Origin: Phoenix dactylifera
Taxonomy: Eukaryota; Streptophyta; Magnoliopsida; Arecales; Arecaceae
Direction: 5' to 3'
Assembly: GCF_009389715.1 (NCBI RefSeq)
Contig: NC_052405.1
Coordinates: forward strand, 7,915,194-7,979,193
DNA length: 64,000 nucleotides
Each line of letters starts with the position of its first letter. Within the stretch, counting starts at the first letter, position 1. The translations under genes were made by a program, and so were the position numbers. This document shows positions 9,853 to 22,800 of this stretch, piece after piece. Below the pieces are notes generated by a model. The model searched no databases. It was not told the DNA's origin and saw only the letters and a program-made list of their open reading frames with translations.

Positions 9853-11838
9853 ATGGGGAGGTACGCTCATGTTTTCTTCGTTCCTTTATTCCTCCTCTTC
9901 TTGTGCTGTTTCTCCTCCTTCTTTGTTTATGGTTTGGCTGCCAGTTCGTTTCAACTAGTCCTAAAACAGAGAGCTATCATGACCAATCTCTCTAAGAGCC
10001 TCCCAACGTCTCAAACTAATGGGTTGTGGAACACCACCACGGACCCTTGTCGTTGGGTTGGGGTGACCTGCTCCCCTGCGCCCTCCTCCGTTGTGACCTT
10101 TCTCTCCTTGTCCCGCCTCGGCCTCTCCGCCACCAACTCCTCCTTGGTCCTCCGCTTCTTTGACATCCTCTGCCGCCTAGACTCCCTCAAGTCCCTCGAC
10201 CTCTCTCAGAACTTCCTCACCAGCATCCCTGGCTCCTTCTTCTCCAACTGCAGCGGGCTCTTCCGATTGGAGTCCCTCAATCTCAGCTACAATGGCTTGA
10301 ACGGTCCTCTGCCCCGTTTGTCGGGCTTTGGGGCTTTGCGGTCCTTGAATCTATCTTTTAATACCTTATACGGAGCCGTGGATAACGGGCTGGAAAATCT
10401 CACCAGACTGAAAAGTTTGGATCTTTCCGGCAATCACTTCACCGGCGAAATCCCCGCTCTGATTTTTGGTTATGAGAACCTCACATTGCTGGATCTCAGT
10501 CAAAATAATCTAACTGGGTCTGTTCCGGCGGAGGGGATCGAGAAGCTCTCCAAGTTGAAAGAACTCATCCTTTCTTCCAATCTTCTCGGTGGGAGAATCC
10601 CAAGTGGTTTGGCAAGGATTAAGACCCTGTTTCGATTCGCTGCCCACCAGAACCAATTCACTGGTTCGATTCCTCGTGAACTTACTACTCATGTGAGTGC
10701 TTTGGACCTCAGCTACAATGGTCTCACCGGGGAGATCCCGCCGGAACTCCTCTCGCCGCCGAGTTTAGAGTATGTGGATCTGACCGGTAATCACCTTCAA
10801 GGACCCATACCTTGGAATTTGTCACAAAGGCTCTATCGTTTGCGAGTTGGCAATAACACACTCAACGGAAGCATTCCATCAACAATTGGGAAGCTGCCCA
10901 ATTTGACATATCTAGAGCTGAATGACAATGTATTGGACGGAGAGATTTCATCTATGCTGGGGAACTGTAAGAATCTGATGCTGTTGAATCTGGCTTCCAA
11001 TCAGTTGGAGGGGACCTTGACAAAGGAATTGGGTTCCCTCAAACAACTAGTGGTCTTGAAGCTTCAAGAAAACAAGCTGAGTGGAGAAATACCTGATGAA
11101 CTCTTGACGTTTCAGAATTTGAGCACTCTCGATCTCAGCCGGAACTTCCTCAATGGTAAGATTCCTCCAGCAATTTCCAACTTAAAGATGCTTTCAGTTC
11201 TGAATTTGCAAAGCAACGGATTCAATGGTTCAATACCTGGTAGCATCAGTAGCTTGGATTTTCTGATAGAACTGCAATTAGGAAATAACCGTCTGAGTGG
11301 AACTGTTCCGAGAATGCCAAACAGCCTGAAGATAGCTCTGAATCTGAGCAGCAACCTCTTCAGCGGACCCATACCTTCCTATCTTGGTGACTTATCTCTG
11401 TTGGAGATTCTCGATCTCTCGGACAATAGTTTTAGTGGTGAAGTTCCAAGTTCTCTTACCGAAATTCAAAGCCTGACAGTATTGAATCTCTCTAATAATC
11501 AGCTTTCTGGAGTGCTTCCAAAATTTCGTTCATTTGTCCAAGTCATAACCACTGGAAATAAGGATCTCATCTCAAATACAAGCTCTAAGACTACTTCAAC
11601 TAGCACTAAAACTAAGATAAAAATTTCTTATGTCCTTGTTATGATTCTAGCTTTTGTTGGAGGCTTCATTGTTTCAGTCTCAGCGTCTGCAGTTATCCAA
11701 AAGTGCTTTAACCAGGGGACAAGTAACCGCCAAAATGCAAGGAGACATGCTTTTCACTCCAACAGTCCTTTCCTTGGAAACTCCATTGAGAGATTGAGGT
11801 GGTTCCAGCACTGGGATTACGCCAGAAACCTCAGATAA
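9853..11838 (+). CDS. LRR receptor-like protein, copy 2 (complete, kinase-less)
   Basis: An intron-free frame of 661 residues. Residues 1-30 form a signal peptide with a leucine/phenylalanine core. An N-terminal cap ends in DPCRWVGVTC near residues 66-75. About 20 plant-type LRRs (LDLSxNxLTGxIP) occupy roughly residues 85-570. A Ser/Thr/Lys-rich linker leads to one helix at about 591-615, then a basic 46-residue tail. The layout is that of a receptor-like protein: extracellular LRRs anchored in the plasma membrane without a kinase. The LRR region resembles a family of plant LRR receptor kinases with the same cap and repeats, and kinase-gene remains lie just downstream, so I infer origin by loss of the kinase part. 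The ATG at 9853 is preceded by ccaggagaa and is the first ATG giving a signal peptide. Tandem partner: copy 1 at 1-1393. A function in defence or development cannot be read from the sequence. Confidence 0.88.
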   Translation: MGRYAHVFFVPLFLLFLCCFSSFFVYGLAASSFQLVLKQRAIMTNLSKSLPTSQTNGLWNTTTDPCRWVGVTCSPAPSSVVTFLSLSRLGLSATNSSLVLRFFDILCRLDSLKSLDLSQNFLTSIPGSFFSNCSGLFRLESLNLSYNGLNGPLPRLSGFGALRSLNLSFNTLYGAVDNGLENLTRLKSLDLSGNHFTGEIPALIFGYENLTLLDLSQNNLTGSVPAEGIEKLSKLKELILSSNLLGGRIPSGLARIKTLFRFAAHQNQFTGSIPRELTTHVSALDLSYNGLTGEIPPELLSPPSLEYVDLTGNHLQGPIPWNLSQRLYRLRVGNNTLNGSIPSTIGKLPNLTYLELNDNVLDGEISSMLGNCKNLMLLNLASNQLEGTLTKELGSLKQLVVLKLQENKLSGEIPDELLTFQNLSTLDLSRNFLNGKIPPAISNLKMLSVLNLQSNGFNGSIPGSISSLDFLIELQLGNNRLSGTVPRMPNSLKIALNLSSNLFSGPIPSYLGDLSLLEILDLSDNSFSGEVPSSLTEIQSLTVLNLSNNQLSGVLPKFRSFVQVITTGNKDLISNTSSKTTSTSTKTKIKISYVLVMILAFVGGFIVSVSASAVIQKCFNQGTSNRQNARRHAFHSNSPFLGNSIERLRWFQHWDYARNLR

Positions 11839-13078
11839 AAAATGAAAAATATGTTATGTTCACATGTAAAGATAGTAACAATCCAAGAAGCAATTTTGCT
11901 CTTTTGCATGGAATATTTAGGATATCGAAAGCTCCAGCTGCATTGCTTCCTGTACCACATCTCCAAATCATTAACTGTGGGTGAATGTTTACAGCTAAAG
12001 AGAATAAATTTGGCATAATAGCAGAAAATGACTACATACATCCTGTAAAAACCTATCATTGGCATGTGGCTCGATGAAAGGAAAACGAAATACTTTACTC
12101 ATTATTATAGTTATCATCAGTGTTGTCATTGGCATGTGGCTGATCACAGCGGTTGCTCTGTTAATCATTTCTGAATGCTCTTATCGGGTGGAAGATGAAG
12201 GTCTAGTCTACATCGAGCAGAGAACCTTCCTCAAGTTGTAAGTGGATGTTTCAAAACTGGAAGCAGCATTCATAGGTCCAGTATCGACTTCACCAAAGCA
12301 ATGGAAGTGGTTAGTAATCCGGCCAACATAATAATGAAGACTAAGTTCTCTGACAAAATTGGTGCTTTCTGACAATCAGTTGTCTAAAGTATTTCCTAAA
12401 TTTCCTCTATTCATCAAAGTTATTACGACTGGAAATAAGAAGCTTATGATCTCACTACAGGCCCAAAGACTGTTTAAGAAGAAAAAAATTCTAATACTAC
12501 TTTTACAGTTATAATTACTGCTTTTTTTGGGGTGGCTTCATTGTTTTAAATCTCGGTTGTTGCACGGTTGTTGCAGTGATTCAAAGATGTCTGAATAAAG
12601 TGAAAAATAAAGAAAATGCCAGATACTAGATCCCTATCTCCGTGGATACGCTGAAAAGATTTCGCCACTAGGATTATATTAGAAAATGTTGGATTAGTAT
12701 TAAAAAACAATGATAATTCACCGTTACTAGGCATTATCAAGCCAAATAAGCAATCTTGCTTTCTTATGTGCAGGTCAGAGTGTTTTCTATGCATTTTTTC
12801 AGCAGTTTATAATGCTAGGTGCAATAGAATGACCAAACATGAAAAATGCTGCACACTTACTAACCAGCTTAAGAATTATATTGAAGTGGTTTTCCTTTGA
12901 ACTGTTCTCCAAAAATCTTGGAAGCTATACTTGATCCACCTCGTAATGCATGCCTTAAAGAAAAGTAGTTAATTTGAACCTCAACGCTGCCTTTCAAATG
13001 TCAAAATATGGACAAATACAAGGAATTCAAAAATGGCTAGCTTCTAACGCACCGAGCTAGCCAACTATTTTCGCTCTC
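10431..13078 (+). repeat. Tandem duplication, copy 2 (matches 1-2627)
   Basis: Co-linear with 1-2627 over the LRR coding region and the 3' flank. The right boundary is sharp: after gctagccaactattttcgctctcag the two loci share nothing. Confidence 0.9.
12076..12640 (+). pseudogene. Decayed receptor-kinase juxtamembrane and LRR end, behind copy 2
   Basis: Same fragments as behind copy 1. From about 12090 a hydrophobic helix (VIGMWLITAVALLIIS) is followed by SYRVEDEG. A second frame then reads SSIHRSSIDFTKAMEVVSNP from about 12270 up to a stop near 12370. The IHRSxIDFTKAMEVVxNP stretch is typical of the segment between membrane helix and kinase in one LRR receptor-kinase family (recognised from memory, not searched). 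From 12363 a worn copy of the last LRR and linker follows (LSDNQLS, TTGNKK). No intact frame spans the region. Confidence 0.65.
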
Positions 13079-13869
13079 AGTCTCCTTACTGCCTTCAAGT
13101 TTACCAGGTTCAAGTAGTCCCTCGTTACATATATGATAGAAGAGGTGGGTTACAGGGTTAAAGAAAATACACTATGACTATAGAAGATACATCAAACATC
13201 ACGTCAAAGTGGAACTTCATTTACGGTGTAACTAGACTAACCTACAAACAACATTAGATAGTTTGTTCTAAAAGATAAGCCTCGTGTTGTGGTGAACATT
13301 CTCATGAGTTGATATGATTGTGAGGAATTCTGACAGAAAACATCTTGCCAAAAAAGAATGGTTATTGCTTTCAATTTTTTGTGGAACAAAGAAAAAAGAA
13401 ATTGAATAATGATTTTTTTCAAAAAAAACCTATTTTTCAACGGTCCCCTGAACCATGTAAGGACCACCCTCTAATCTAATGTTTTCAAGACAATTGGTCA
13501 GTTTAAGCATAGGCCAGCACAAACTTTGGGTCCCAGAATGAGGACAATGCTAAAAATTGAGGCACCACCGTTAAAGCATAGAATGTTTTGGTATCTAAGA
13601 GTGTCGCCAAACCAAAGATTAAGACAGTGGGCTTCCTGGCAAATGAAGCTAAAAACATTCAAGACTATAACTGCTGTTATCCGCATAGATATGCACCAAT
13701 TTCTCTCCCAGAAGGGGTGAATACCTAATGCTTCAGTAGGGTATCCAAATATACCACTTTCTTCAAAACTGCAAAAAGAGTATAGGACTTCTCCTACATG
13801 CAGGGTGACAGATGAGCTGCCCCAAGTGTGGAAATTTGGTGGAGATCAGAGATCACAGCAATGAATACA
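13079..13869. other. Intergenic; probable 3' UTR of the NIPA gene at its right side
   Basis: No ORF of interest. The NIPA stop codon is at 13870-13872 on the minus strand, so the last few hundred bases here should include its 3' UTR. No polyadenylation signal is convincing enough to call. Confidence 0.5.
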
Positions 13870-16800
13870 TCATGGTGATCGCAACGATTCCTGCCGCTTC
13901 AGCGGGATGCCCTCAGGTGTAAGGCCATCCTCATCGGCATGCTTTGGGAGTCGCATAGAAAGAGATGTTGTTCCACCTGCTAGAGCACAGAAAATAACGA
14001 TCTTGAATCAGTTTGAAACAAGTGGTCTGCTGTGATGCCCAAATATATACAAAAGACATACCATCAACCATGTCCTTCGTCCTGTGAAGGAGAAATGTCC
14101 CAGAGAGAATTGTCACAAAGCCACACATCTCTGTAACAATTTGTGTTGGATTTTGCCGATCCCAATCCTGTAAATTTAAAGGATAAAACGATGCATTTTA
14201 ATCTAGTCATATTTTAAGAGAATCACTGAAGGAATACCGTCGCATCTAACATTCTGGCATGACAAACAAGTATAGAACAAGAAACTCAATTGCCTGTCTG
14301 CTAAACCCCTCAAGTTCAGCTACATGATACGCATGAACTGGGACACAAAGTGTATCTTAAAGTTATTCTCAGAGTTCTGCCCACTCAACTTGATCTTAGA
14401 ACCCATAAATTTGGACTTGTCTAAGGTTATGGTTCCGTAGAGCATTTAGCCGTGTGATAGTATCCATCCTACTTAAGCCCAATGCCACATAACTCACTCC
14501 TCCAGAGCCTAAGAATAACTTCTCCAAAAATCTAGAAAATAATATATTGTGACATTTTCTTTCCTTTTTTTTAATGATTAATTCTCGATGCTAGATTTTC
14601 ACCCCTAAACTTAGCTAGCTAGCAAGCATATGTATATGCATATGGCTGAACCACACACTCCTTGTTAAATCTCTAAGAGTCAAAGAAGTCAATGATGAGC
14701 AGTCCCCACTGGAGAATTAAACCGTGGATCATGATCTAAAACATTGAAATGCTAGAAATTAAAAATCAAGTGTTGCACAAAAAAAGAGGGTTCTCATGGA
14801 TGCGATGTGATGCAGTGTTTTGCTAGGATCTACCATTTAGAAGCATCCAAACTTATTGAATCCTGATTCATACATGTTCTCAGATGCATCAATCAAAAAT
14901 GTGATTCTTTCCAATATATATGCCCCATAGTAACATTTTTGCGTATAGCAATATTGGTACCATAAATCCCTGTAAATACATAGGGAGGAGAGTTTCAACA
15001 CATATAATTAATATCTTCTAGGCATTTTCAGTCTGGTAGATCCTAAGCAGAAATGTTCTATCTAGGGTAACAAACTCCCTTGGGGAAACTCTCCTGAAAC
15101 TCAAACCGACACCCACTTCCTAAGCCTATAAGTTTTTAAAATATCTGCTTCCCTGAACACCCATCTACACCCGGAAAACTAAGATGAAGTCTGAGGACAA
15201 ATTTCTCCGAAGGGAGAGTGCAGTATAGAGGGCATTGATAGCTGATCAACAGGATAAAAGATGAGAACAAATAAATCCAAAATGATTGTCCCATTTTGGA
15301 ATTACTAGAAAACAATGAGAATACTTTACCAGAGTATCTCAGATTATAGATGACTCAAAACAAATAACAAAAACTCAACAATGATGAAGAAACTGTCTGT
15401 TGTCTATGATTAACAGATTCTCCGATGACTACCTAATGATGGTGGAAAAATAATTATAAATTACCAGAGAATATCAGAAAATAGAATCCCCTTATTCGGA
15501 GATGCTAGTGGAAATTGACATGTAATAACAACATATACATCTTGACAAATAGTAAGAATTTCCATAACTAGCATTGAAAAATATCAGCAGAACTATCTGA
15601 TTAATTGAGTTGCTTCCAACAGTAATGATGCCCAAGCTGTCGAGTCTTTTTAATTAACACTTTGTATCCCTTGCCAAAAAGAATCAAACCTCTTAAATAA
15701 CCTCATTCTTTCTTCCCTTATTCTTTTGAGGATTTTGAGAAAATAATGAGTGGGCTGAGAGCCCATGTTTTGCATGAAACTAGAAAACATGCCATTTAAC
15801 AAAGAGACATACAAGCCTGATAGAATAATCAATAATGTTTTTACATATAGACTGCTGTCAAAAGGAAACCAATAAAAAAATTCACTCAAAAAGTTAAAAG
15901 GGCTGCAAATTCCACTTCAAATATATGGCATGCGTTTCGACAGCAGGTTACAGGTTAGGGTCAGAAAGGAGCTAGCGGTGCCAATTGCCAAATAAATATC
16001 ACATGCTAGCACTTAATTGAAAAAGAGTTATGAGAATAAACTAGAATGGTAGAATAAGAAAAATTGAGTTGGACAGATAAAGCAACAGCTAGATGAACAA
16101 GGTGAAGTTACACTGGAAGTGTTCAATAGAAGAATATGCTAGGAAGAGAAGCCAGAGAGGCATAGAGAGAATTTCAAGGAGATATAATGCCCAAGTAGGA
16201 TGTTTCTACCAACTATGTAATAATAAGACCAAAAGCATGAATCACTAAAATGCAAAGGAAACTAATATTGGAACATGAGCAAATACATGTAGAGAAGACA
16301 GTCAAAGTTAATTAGCCATTAGAACTTCTATAAGAAAAGGATTTAGCCTACAAAATCCATAGTTTTTAGGCGCATCAACTAATCAGTTTCATTACTTATG
16401 ACCAAAAATATTAATGAGACTAGAATTAATTAGTATGCAAGTTCACGCTCCACTAAGTTCAGAACCTCATAGAAGGACCCGAAAGTCTGACTTGACAAGG
16501 CCCTTATAGCCAAAAGAGTACCTTTATACACTAATATGTAAATATAAACCTCAGTTATCCCAAGACTACAAATATCAATATGGATCCTAGCAGCCCTTTC
16601 TTTCAAGTATGTCCAAAGAAAATTAAGGACAACAATTCAAGAACCGATAACGGCACCCATCACAGTCTAGTCTCAGGTCAGTAAGGTACCGGGATGCACC
16701 AGCCACAACACTCAGGATGTGCTGGCATCCCAGTACTTTCCTGAGACAACTCCAATCCCCTTTTTTTTGTTTAGGGTTTTATTGTTTTAAATTAACTTTT

Positions 16801-19800
16801 AATGAACTTTTACAAGTTTTAAGGTCCTTAAATAGGCTTTTCGACCCAATTGTTGGATTAATGGTGCCAGTACTGGTTCCAGCACCCGTGATTTGAATAA
16901 AATTTCAAAATTACTGAGAAATATAGATGGAACATCACTTATCATTATTAATCATATTATGATCAAGAAAATCATGAGCGAGAGGAGATCAAATCTACGT
17001 ACCTCCTCTCCCTTACTCTCCTTCCTTTCCTTCTCTTTCTCTTTTCCTCTGCAAGCTCCCTCATATGGACCAACAAGACAAAAGAAAGCCAACATTGGTT
17101 CTCTTTTTTTTTCCATGAGAGAAAACTAGCTGTCCTGGCTGGTACTAGGTGACCCCGCTAGCTAATGCCTGCTCCCTGTCAGTACCAACTGGAGCAGTCG
17201 GTACATCCTAGTGCATGAGTGAACTAGCATAGTGGCACCATCCTGGGTACCATTTTCTCATTGGAACACAAATAACAGCAGGAAAGGGGTACTTGATTGA
17301 GGACCAGTATAACAATAATAACAATGTCCATGCCTATAACATGTCACCAAAGTCCAACCAATTGGCAATAATCTTTTTTATAGCAAGAGTGTAGATTATG
17401 GTATTCTATTTGTGCTTTACACTCAAAGAATAGCATATAAGTTTTTGCCAAATATGCCAAAACCAACCAAATGACAAAAAGCCAATATGAATAAATTTGT
17501 TAAACAGTAAGCAAAGAACAAAGGTCCATCAACTGGGTGAAAAATTCAAAAAGCCCATTGGACAAGTGAACATTTCAATTAACAAATGCAAGAAACTGAA
17601 TGAACCTGAAGCATAAATACATATATAACACCATTTCATTAATAATGCATTCAAAGCAAATAATCCATTGCGTTAGAGGCCAGTTATTACCTTGAACATG
17701 ATCACACTAGCCAAAATAGTTAATGATGTAAACATCACATAATATATTGGCGACACAACTGCTGTATTAAACGTATCAAGTGCCTGCAAACAATGCACAA
17801 ATTCTTTATCTTACTGATTGAGAAGCTCCCAACAGTCAGAGACATGAAACAAGCATAAAAACCTTTGCATGATATCAATTAGCCATAGCCATCTCTCTCT
17901 GTGTGATTATTTTTCACTTGAAAATGACTTTCTTCAAGATAACCTTAAATCTTTATGATTAGCAACAAACCTCATCATGACCTCTAAACATACAAGTGGA
18001 ATGTTTCTAAATAAGAAGCTGAAATTGACTTTAGCCATAGAATTTCAGTAGAAAAGGATAAAGCAATACTGAACTTAAAAGATAATGCATACCCAAAAAA
18101 ATTTCTCCAAGATAGCTAGTATGTTATCCACACAAATATGATATTGCTAGATGCAGATTAAGTCTTAAGAATAAACCATCATTATAGCCGTTACAGTGGC
18201 TTTGAAACTCTTCCATTATTCATACATATGATATGATGGCATGTATACAAATTCGCGTAGATATACATTAAGATTATTATATCAAGCATGATCACACCAT
18301 GCATTGTAAAGTATTCACTATTTCTTTAGAATTTACATATTATTATTAAAATTAAACCAGAACAGAAATTGATTACGAGAAAGTACATAAAAGAAGATAT
18401 CCGAAATTGATTTAGATGATGTAATTTTTAAAAGCATAGTACTGTTTGAGTTGAATATAAGAATTCTGTGATTATATTTACAGGACACAGGTTTGAATGA
18501 ACTGTTGTACAGAGAGAATCACTTAACATGCCATATCTCTTTTGGGTAATTCTTATGGGAACTTGAATGAAGAGGTAGGCACAAGGTGAATGCAACACTT
18601 TATGCCACAGTTCTTCCCAAATCTTTGCAAATGGAGAACAGTACATAACTCCAATGGAAATAGTTTCCAACTCATTCCGTCTACTTAATAGGTTATGCTA
18701 AAAATGCTCGTCCTAGCTAGCTAAAGTTGTGGACTTTACAAATAGTTTTATTTAAATGAGTTAGTTTATTTCGTCAGAGGGCAAACTCATCCATGGGATT
18801 TCTTTCTCTTACTATATGTACTGATCAAACATTTTAAAAGCAATAATATAATCATCTATACCAAAAGCTGACCTATCCTTCTTTGCTGTGTGGCATTAAC
18901 CGAGTCCATGTTGTAAATAAAAGCTAAATTTCAATAATAAAGCTTATGACCTATTTCTTTTAAACTTGAATGAGTTTTAGTATCATCTTCTGAAAATACA
19001 AATGTGCGCACATGCACTCTTTTCGCACAACAGATTATAGAAAATGTAGTCTCATCTCCTTATGGTGTCCTGAATGGTCATTTATTTACAGTTCAACAGG
19101 AATGACATTTTTTAGTCAATGACCTTACCAGTTATCTAAGACTACTTATAATAATGAATGTTGACACTCAAGATCTGATCCTGTTTCCAGCAGTCTTGAG
19201 ATCAGACCTAAGACAAAGGCCATAAATTTAAACTTCAAATAGCTCTAAACATTTAATAGACGAAATAAATATGAAAAGGAGAATTTTTTAATAAAACATA
19301 TACACTCTGAAGAAAATAAGGCAAAAAAAAAGAAGGTGGGACAGAAAGAAGGAAGTGATTGTACAACCAGGACCCTTCATCTTGCTAACTAATTAGGGAA
19401 TCCACCTTGAGTGCGCAAAAATCTAATACACCACTAAAGAGGGGGCCACTTAAATGGTTCTTACAACAAAGTTGGCCTACAAAATGGGTATTAAATGATA
19501 AGCTAAAGCCTGAAACAACTAAATATGAGCTCAGTAACCCGATAGTACACAGAATAAGATAAAAATTCCTGTTAGTGCTTCAAGAAATTCCAAGCTTTTA
19601 ATTATTTCAAGTTACTCTTCCCTTACATTTTTTTCATATATTACCTCTTTTCTAGTTGTGTGTATTATGGACTTTATAAGCCTTCTCTTGTAAAGATTTA
19701 AAGAAGAGTTTGAGTCTTATATATGTTTGTTATCTAATGTGTTTGATTGTTGCTAATGTAAGAGGTAATGCGGCCATTCGTTTGTAAGATAACAAATATC

Positions 19801-22800
19801 AACTCCACAGCAATATTGCAAACTAATATAAACTAGAAAACTGTTTATATCTTGAGAATCAATTTTGTGGTGTTCCAAAATTTGTGAACGCAAAAGATAT
19901 CAGTTTTTAAAGAAATCAAATTTACAAAAGAAATAAAAGAGAGGCATTACCTTATTTAAATAGTTCATCTGGGTAACCACACAAATAGCTACCATTATAG
20001 TGAAGGCCCATGTTTGGGGATATATTAATTGGTTCATTCCTGAAAATGTCAACTTCAGAGCAATTCCAAGAGCTTTGACAGCCATGACCTGTTAGAGCAT
20101 AGACTACTGTATGACCATTACCACTGTCAACTCCCCAAGACAAACATAAAAGTGAACTAAAGGTGAATGCCTTACGTAGACCATTACATACCGATAAGGA
20201 ACCTACGAGAGAGCAAACACCAAGGTATGCCAGAACATGTGTCTGCCCATACTTAGGGATGAAATGAAATATAATTACGAATGCTGCTGCAATAACTATA
20301 GTTGCATAGCATAGAAAAGCTGCAAACAATTTTTTTTAAAAAATGGTTAGCTTGTTTTTCAAGTATCTAATAGAGAAAAGAATCTTAAAACAATGAAATG
20401 TGATTATTTGGTAAATGCACAAAAAAGTTCAGTAAACTTCAATACATGTCAAGCTTGATGGCTCTCCATCAAATAATCTGAAAAACAGCCTTACCTGGTT
20501 CAGTAGCAAGATCCCAAACTTCCTTCACAGAATCAATCTCACGCTCCTGTGGAGCATGGAGAACAATTGTGATTGATCCAACAACACAAAGTATGCAGCC
20601 AAGAATGCCAAAAATATGTAGCCTCTCCCGTAATATAATATGTGCAAGAGCAGCACTGCAAGAAAGAAGACTATTGTATCAAAAAGTAAATATGTAAGAA
20701 AAATGCAGATGAAATGTGATTCTAGACTCTGGATCAGACCTTATGATTATGCTAAGTGCACCAAGAGGAGTGACTAGAATAGCTGGAGCAAACGCATAAG
20801 CTGCAAAATTAGCAATTTCTCCAACAATCACTGTTCATCAGCACACACATGTTAGCATCTAGTTATCAACAACAACAAAGAGGAAGTTCCCCAAACATGG
20901 GAGTTACATGCAACCTATATAACACAGTTATCTACTAGGCCAAAGCTCGAGTAATATGTTGATAAAAAGTGAAGCAACCAGAAAATATAGCATTTAGTGT
21001 TCCCATTTATGGACTACTATGGTACAAATGCATCTTACTGGACTCATCAAGTATTTGAATAATACTCACAGCTAGGCCTCAGAAGAAGGTATATAGGACC
21101 ACAAAAGACTATTCTTCTACTTAGACCACCTAACTCATATCTTTCTGTGCGCTTTCACCATCTAGAAAAATTGTTTACAAAGTCTTGGCAAGGCGGAAGG
21201 TGAAAAGGGAAAGGAAAAGAGAAGCTCGTGCACATGAATCCAATACACCTTTGTAAGTTCTCACTAAGAAAATTATAAGCACAAATAATAGTAACACAAA
21301 GCACATGGTTTTCCACTATCCAGGACAGTGATGAGCCCATGTAATTGTTAAACAATAAAGTTAAGCTATACTTAATGTGCTAAACAAAAACTTCATTGAA
21401 AACAAGAACAACAAGGTACATCTAAATAACATGACACAAATAGCCCGTGCCAAATGACCTTTGAAATCTACTTGAAAAATATAGTATGGCACAATCTGCA
21501 CCAAAAATAAAGTCATCTTACTTGCAATCATGCCTGTCCACCAAAGTGGCTCGTATAAGTATGAATAGCCTCCAGCTCCTGTTGTGAAATCAAAACAGTA
21601 AGATATTTCCAGTGAGGATAGGTATGAAAGCATGTTTCGCAAGAACTACGAAGTCACATTACCTTGAGAAAAGCAATCAATAAAATATGGTCAAAGTAAA
21701 TGCTGGAACGTCAATCTCATGATGATTAAAGTCCCAATGGAAAAGCAATAAAATATGGTCAAAGTAAATGCTGGAAGGTCAATCTTGCAATGATTGAAGT
21801 GCCAATAGAAAAGCATATATGCATAGACCCAATATTCTCTTCATTAAGTGTTTTCATTCTAATGCTATAGATTGATTGCCATTTGTTCATATGCCCCATC
21901 TTGACCAGTAGACTACTGATGGTGCAGACCAGGCGATATTGATATCTGGAAAATCCATTAAACAGAAGATGAAAATTTTCCAGTGTTCTCTGTTGCATAG
22001 GAACCTTAGTATCTGAAGAATGGACACTTTATACTTAATGGATGAATTGTGATTGTTTGATTCTATATAAGTAGCATTTTCTTCATTTGAAGCGTTATGG
22101 ATGTGGCTCCAATCGTCACTAATAACATTCATTTGTCATCTCACTCCCTAGATTTCTGACAGTTGTTACATTCCTCATCTATCAATATCACAAAAATCTG
22201 TGATTTGAGGTGTACCAGCTGTCACACATTAAACCAGCAAATATCAGACTGACTTGAGCAACCTGAACTGCAAACTCATGTCTGCTTTCATTTTTTTTGG
22301 TAGAAATGCCTGCTTTAATTTAACATATAAGGTATTGATGAGTTCAGACAAGATCATCCACTGTTCTCTTTCTTTCACATCTTTCTACTTCATCACATTC
22401 AATGTTCTAACTATTATGTAAACTAATGATCCTAAAGCACAAGATCAGTTTCTCCTATTCCTTTTGAATTCTTTTTTTGATTTCTCTGCTTGCTGAAATT
22501 TCACAAATAAAGGACACTAGGGTACATTGCAGTGTGCAATATTATTATGGTTTGATTATATTGACTGCACACATGCTTGACATATAAAGGTGTATTCATG
22601 CACACTCATATGCTATGTCAATGGAAGAGAATTTGATAAAAGATTTGCAATCTTGGTACTGGATCCCATACTAGTACCATGTTGGTATAGTGTCAACATG
22701 TTCGGTACATGCATCTTTTCGGCATGCTGAGACTCAACATATCTCCCATACCGAGTCTCCGTTTAGTACTAATGTGGTATGGTATGCTTGGTATGGAGTA

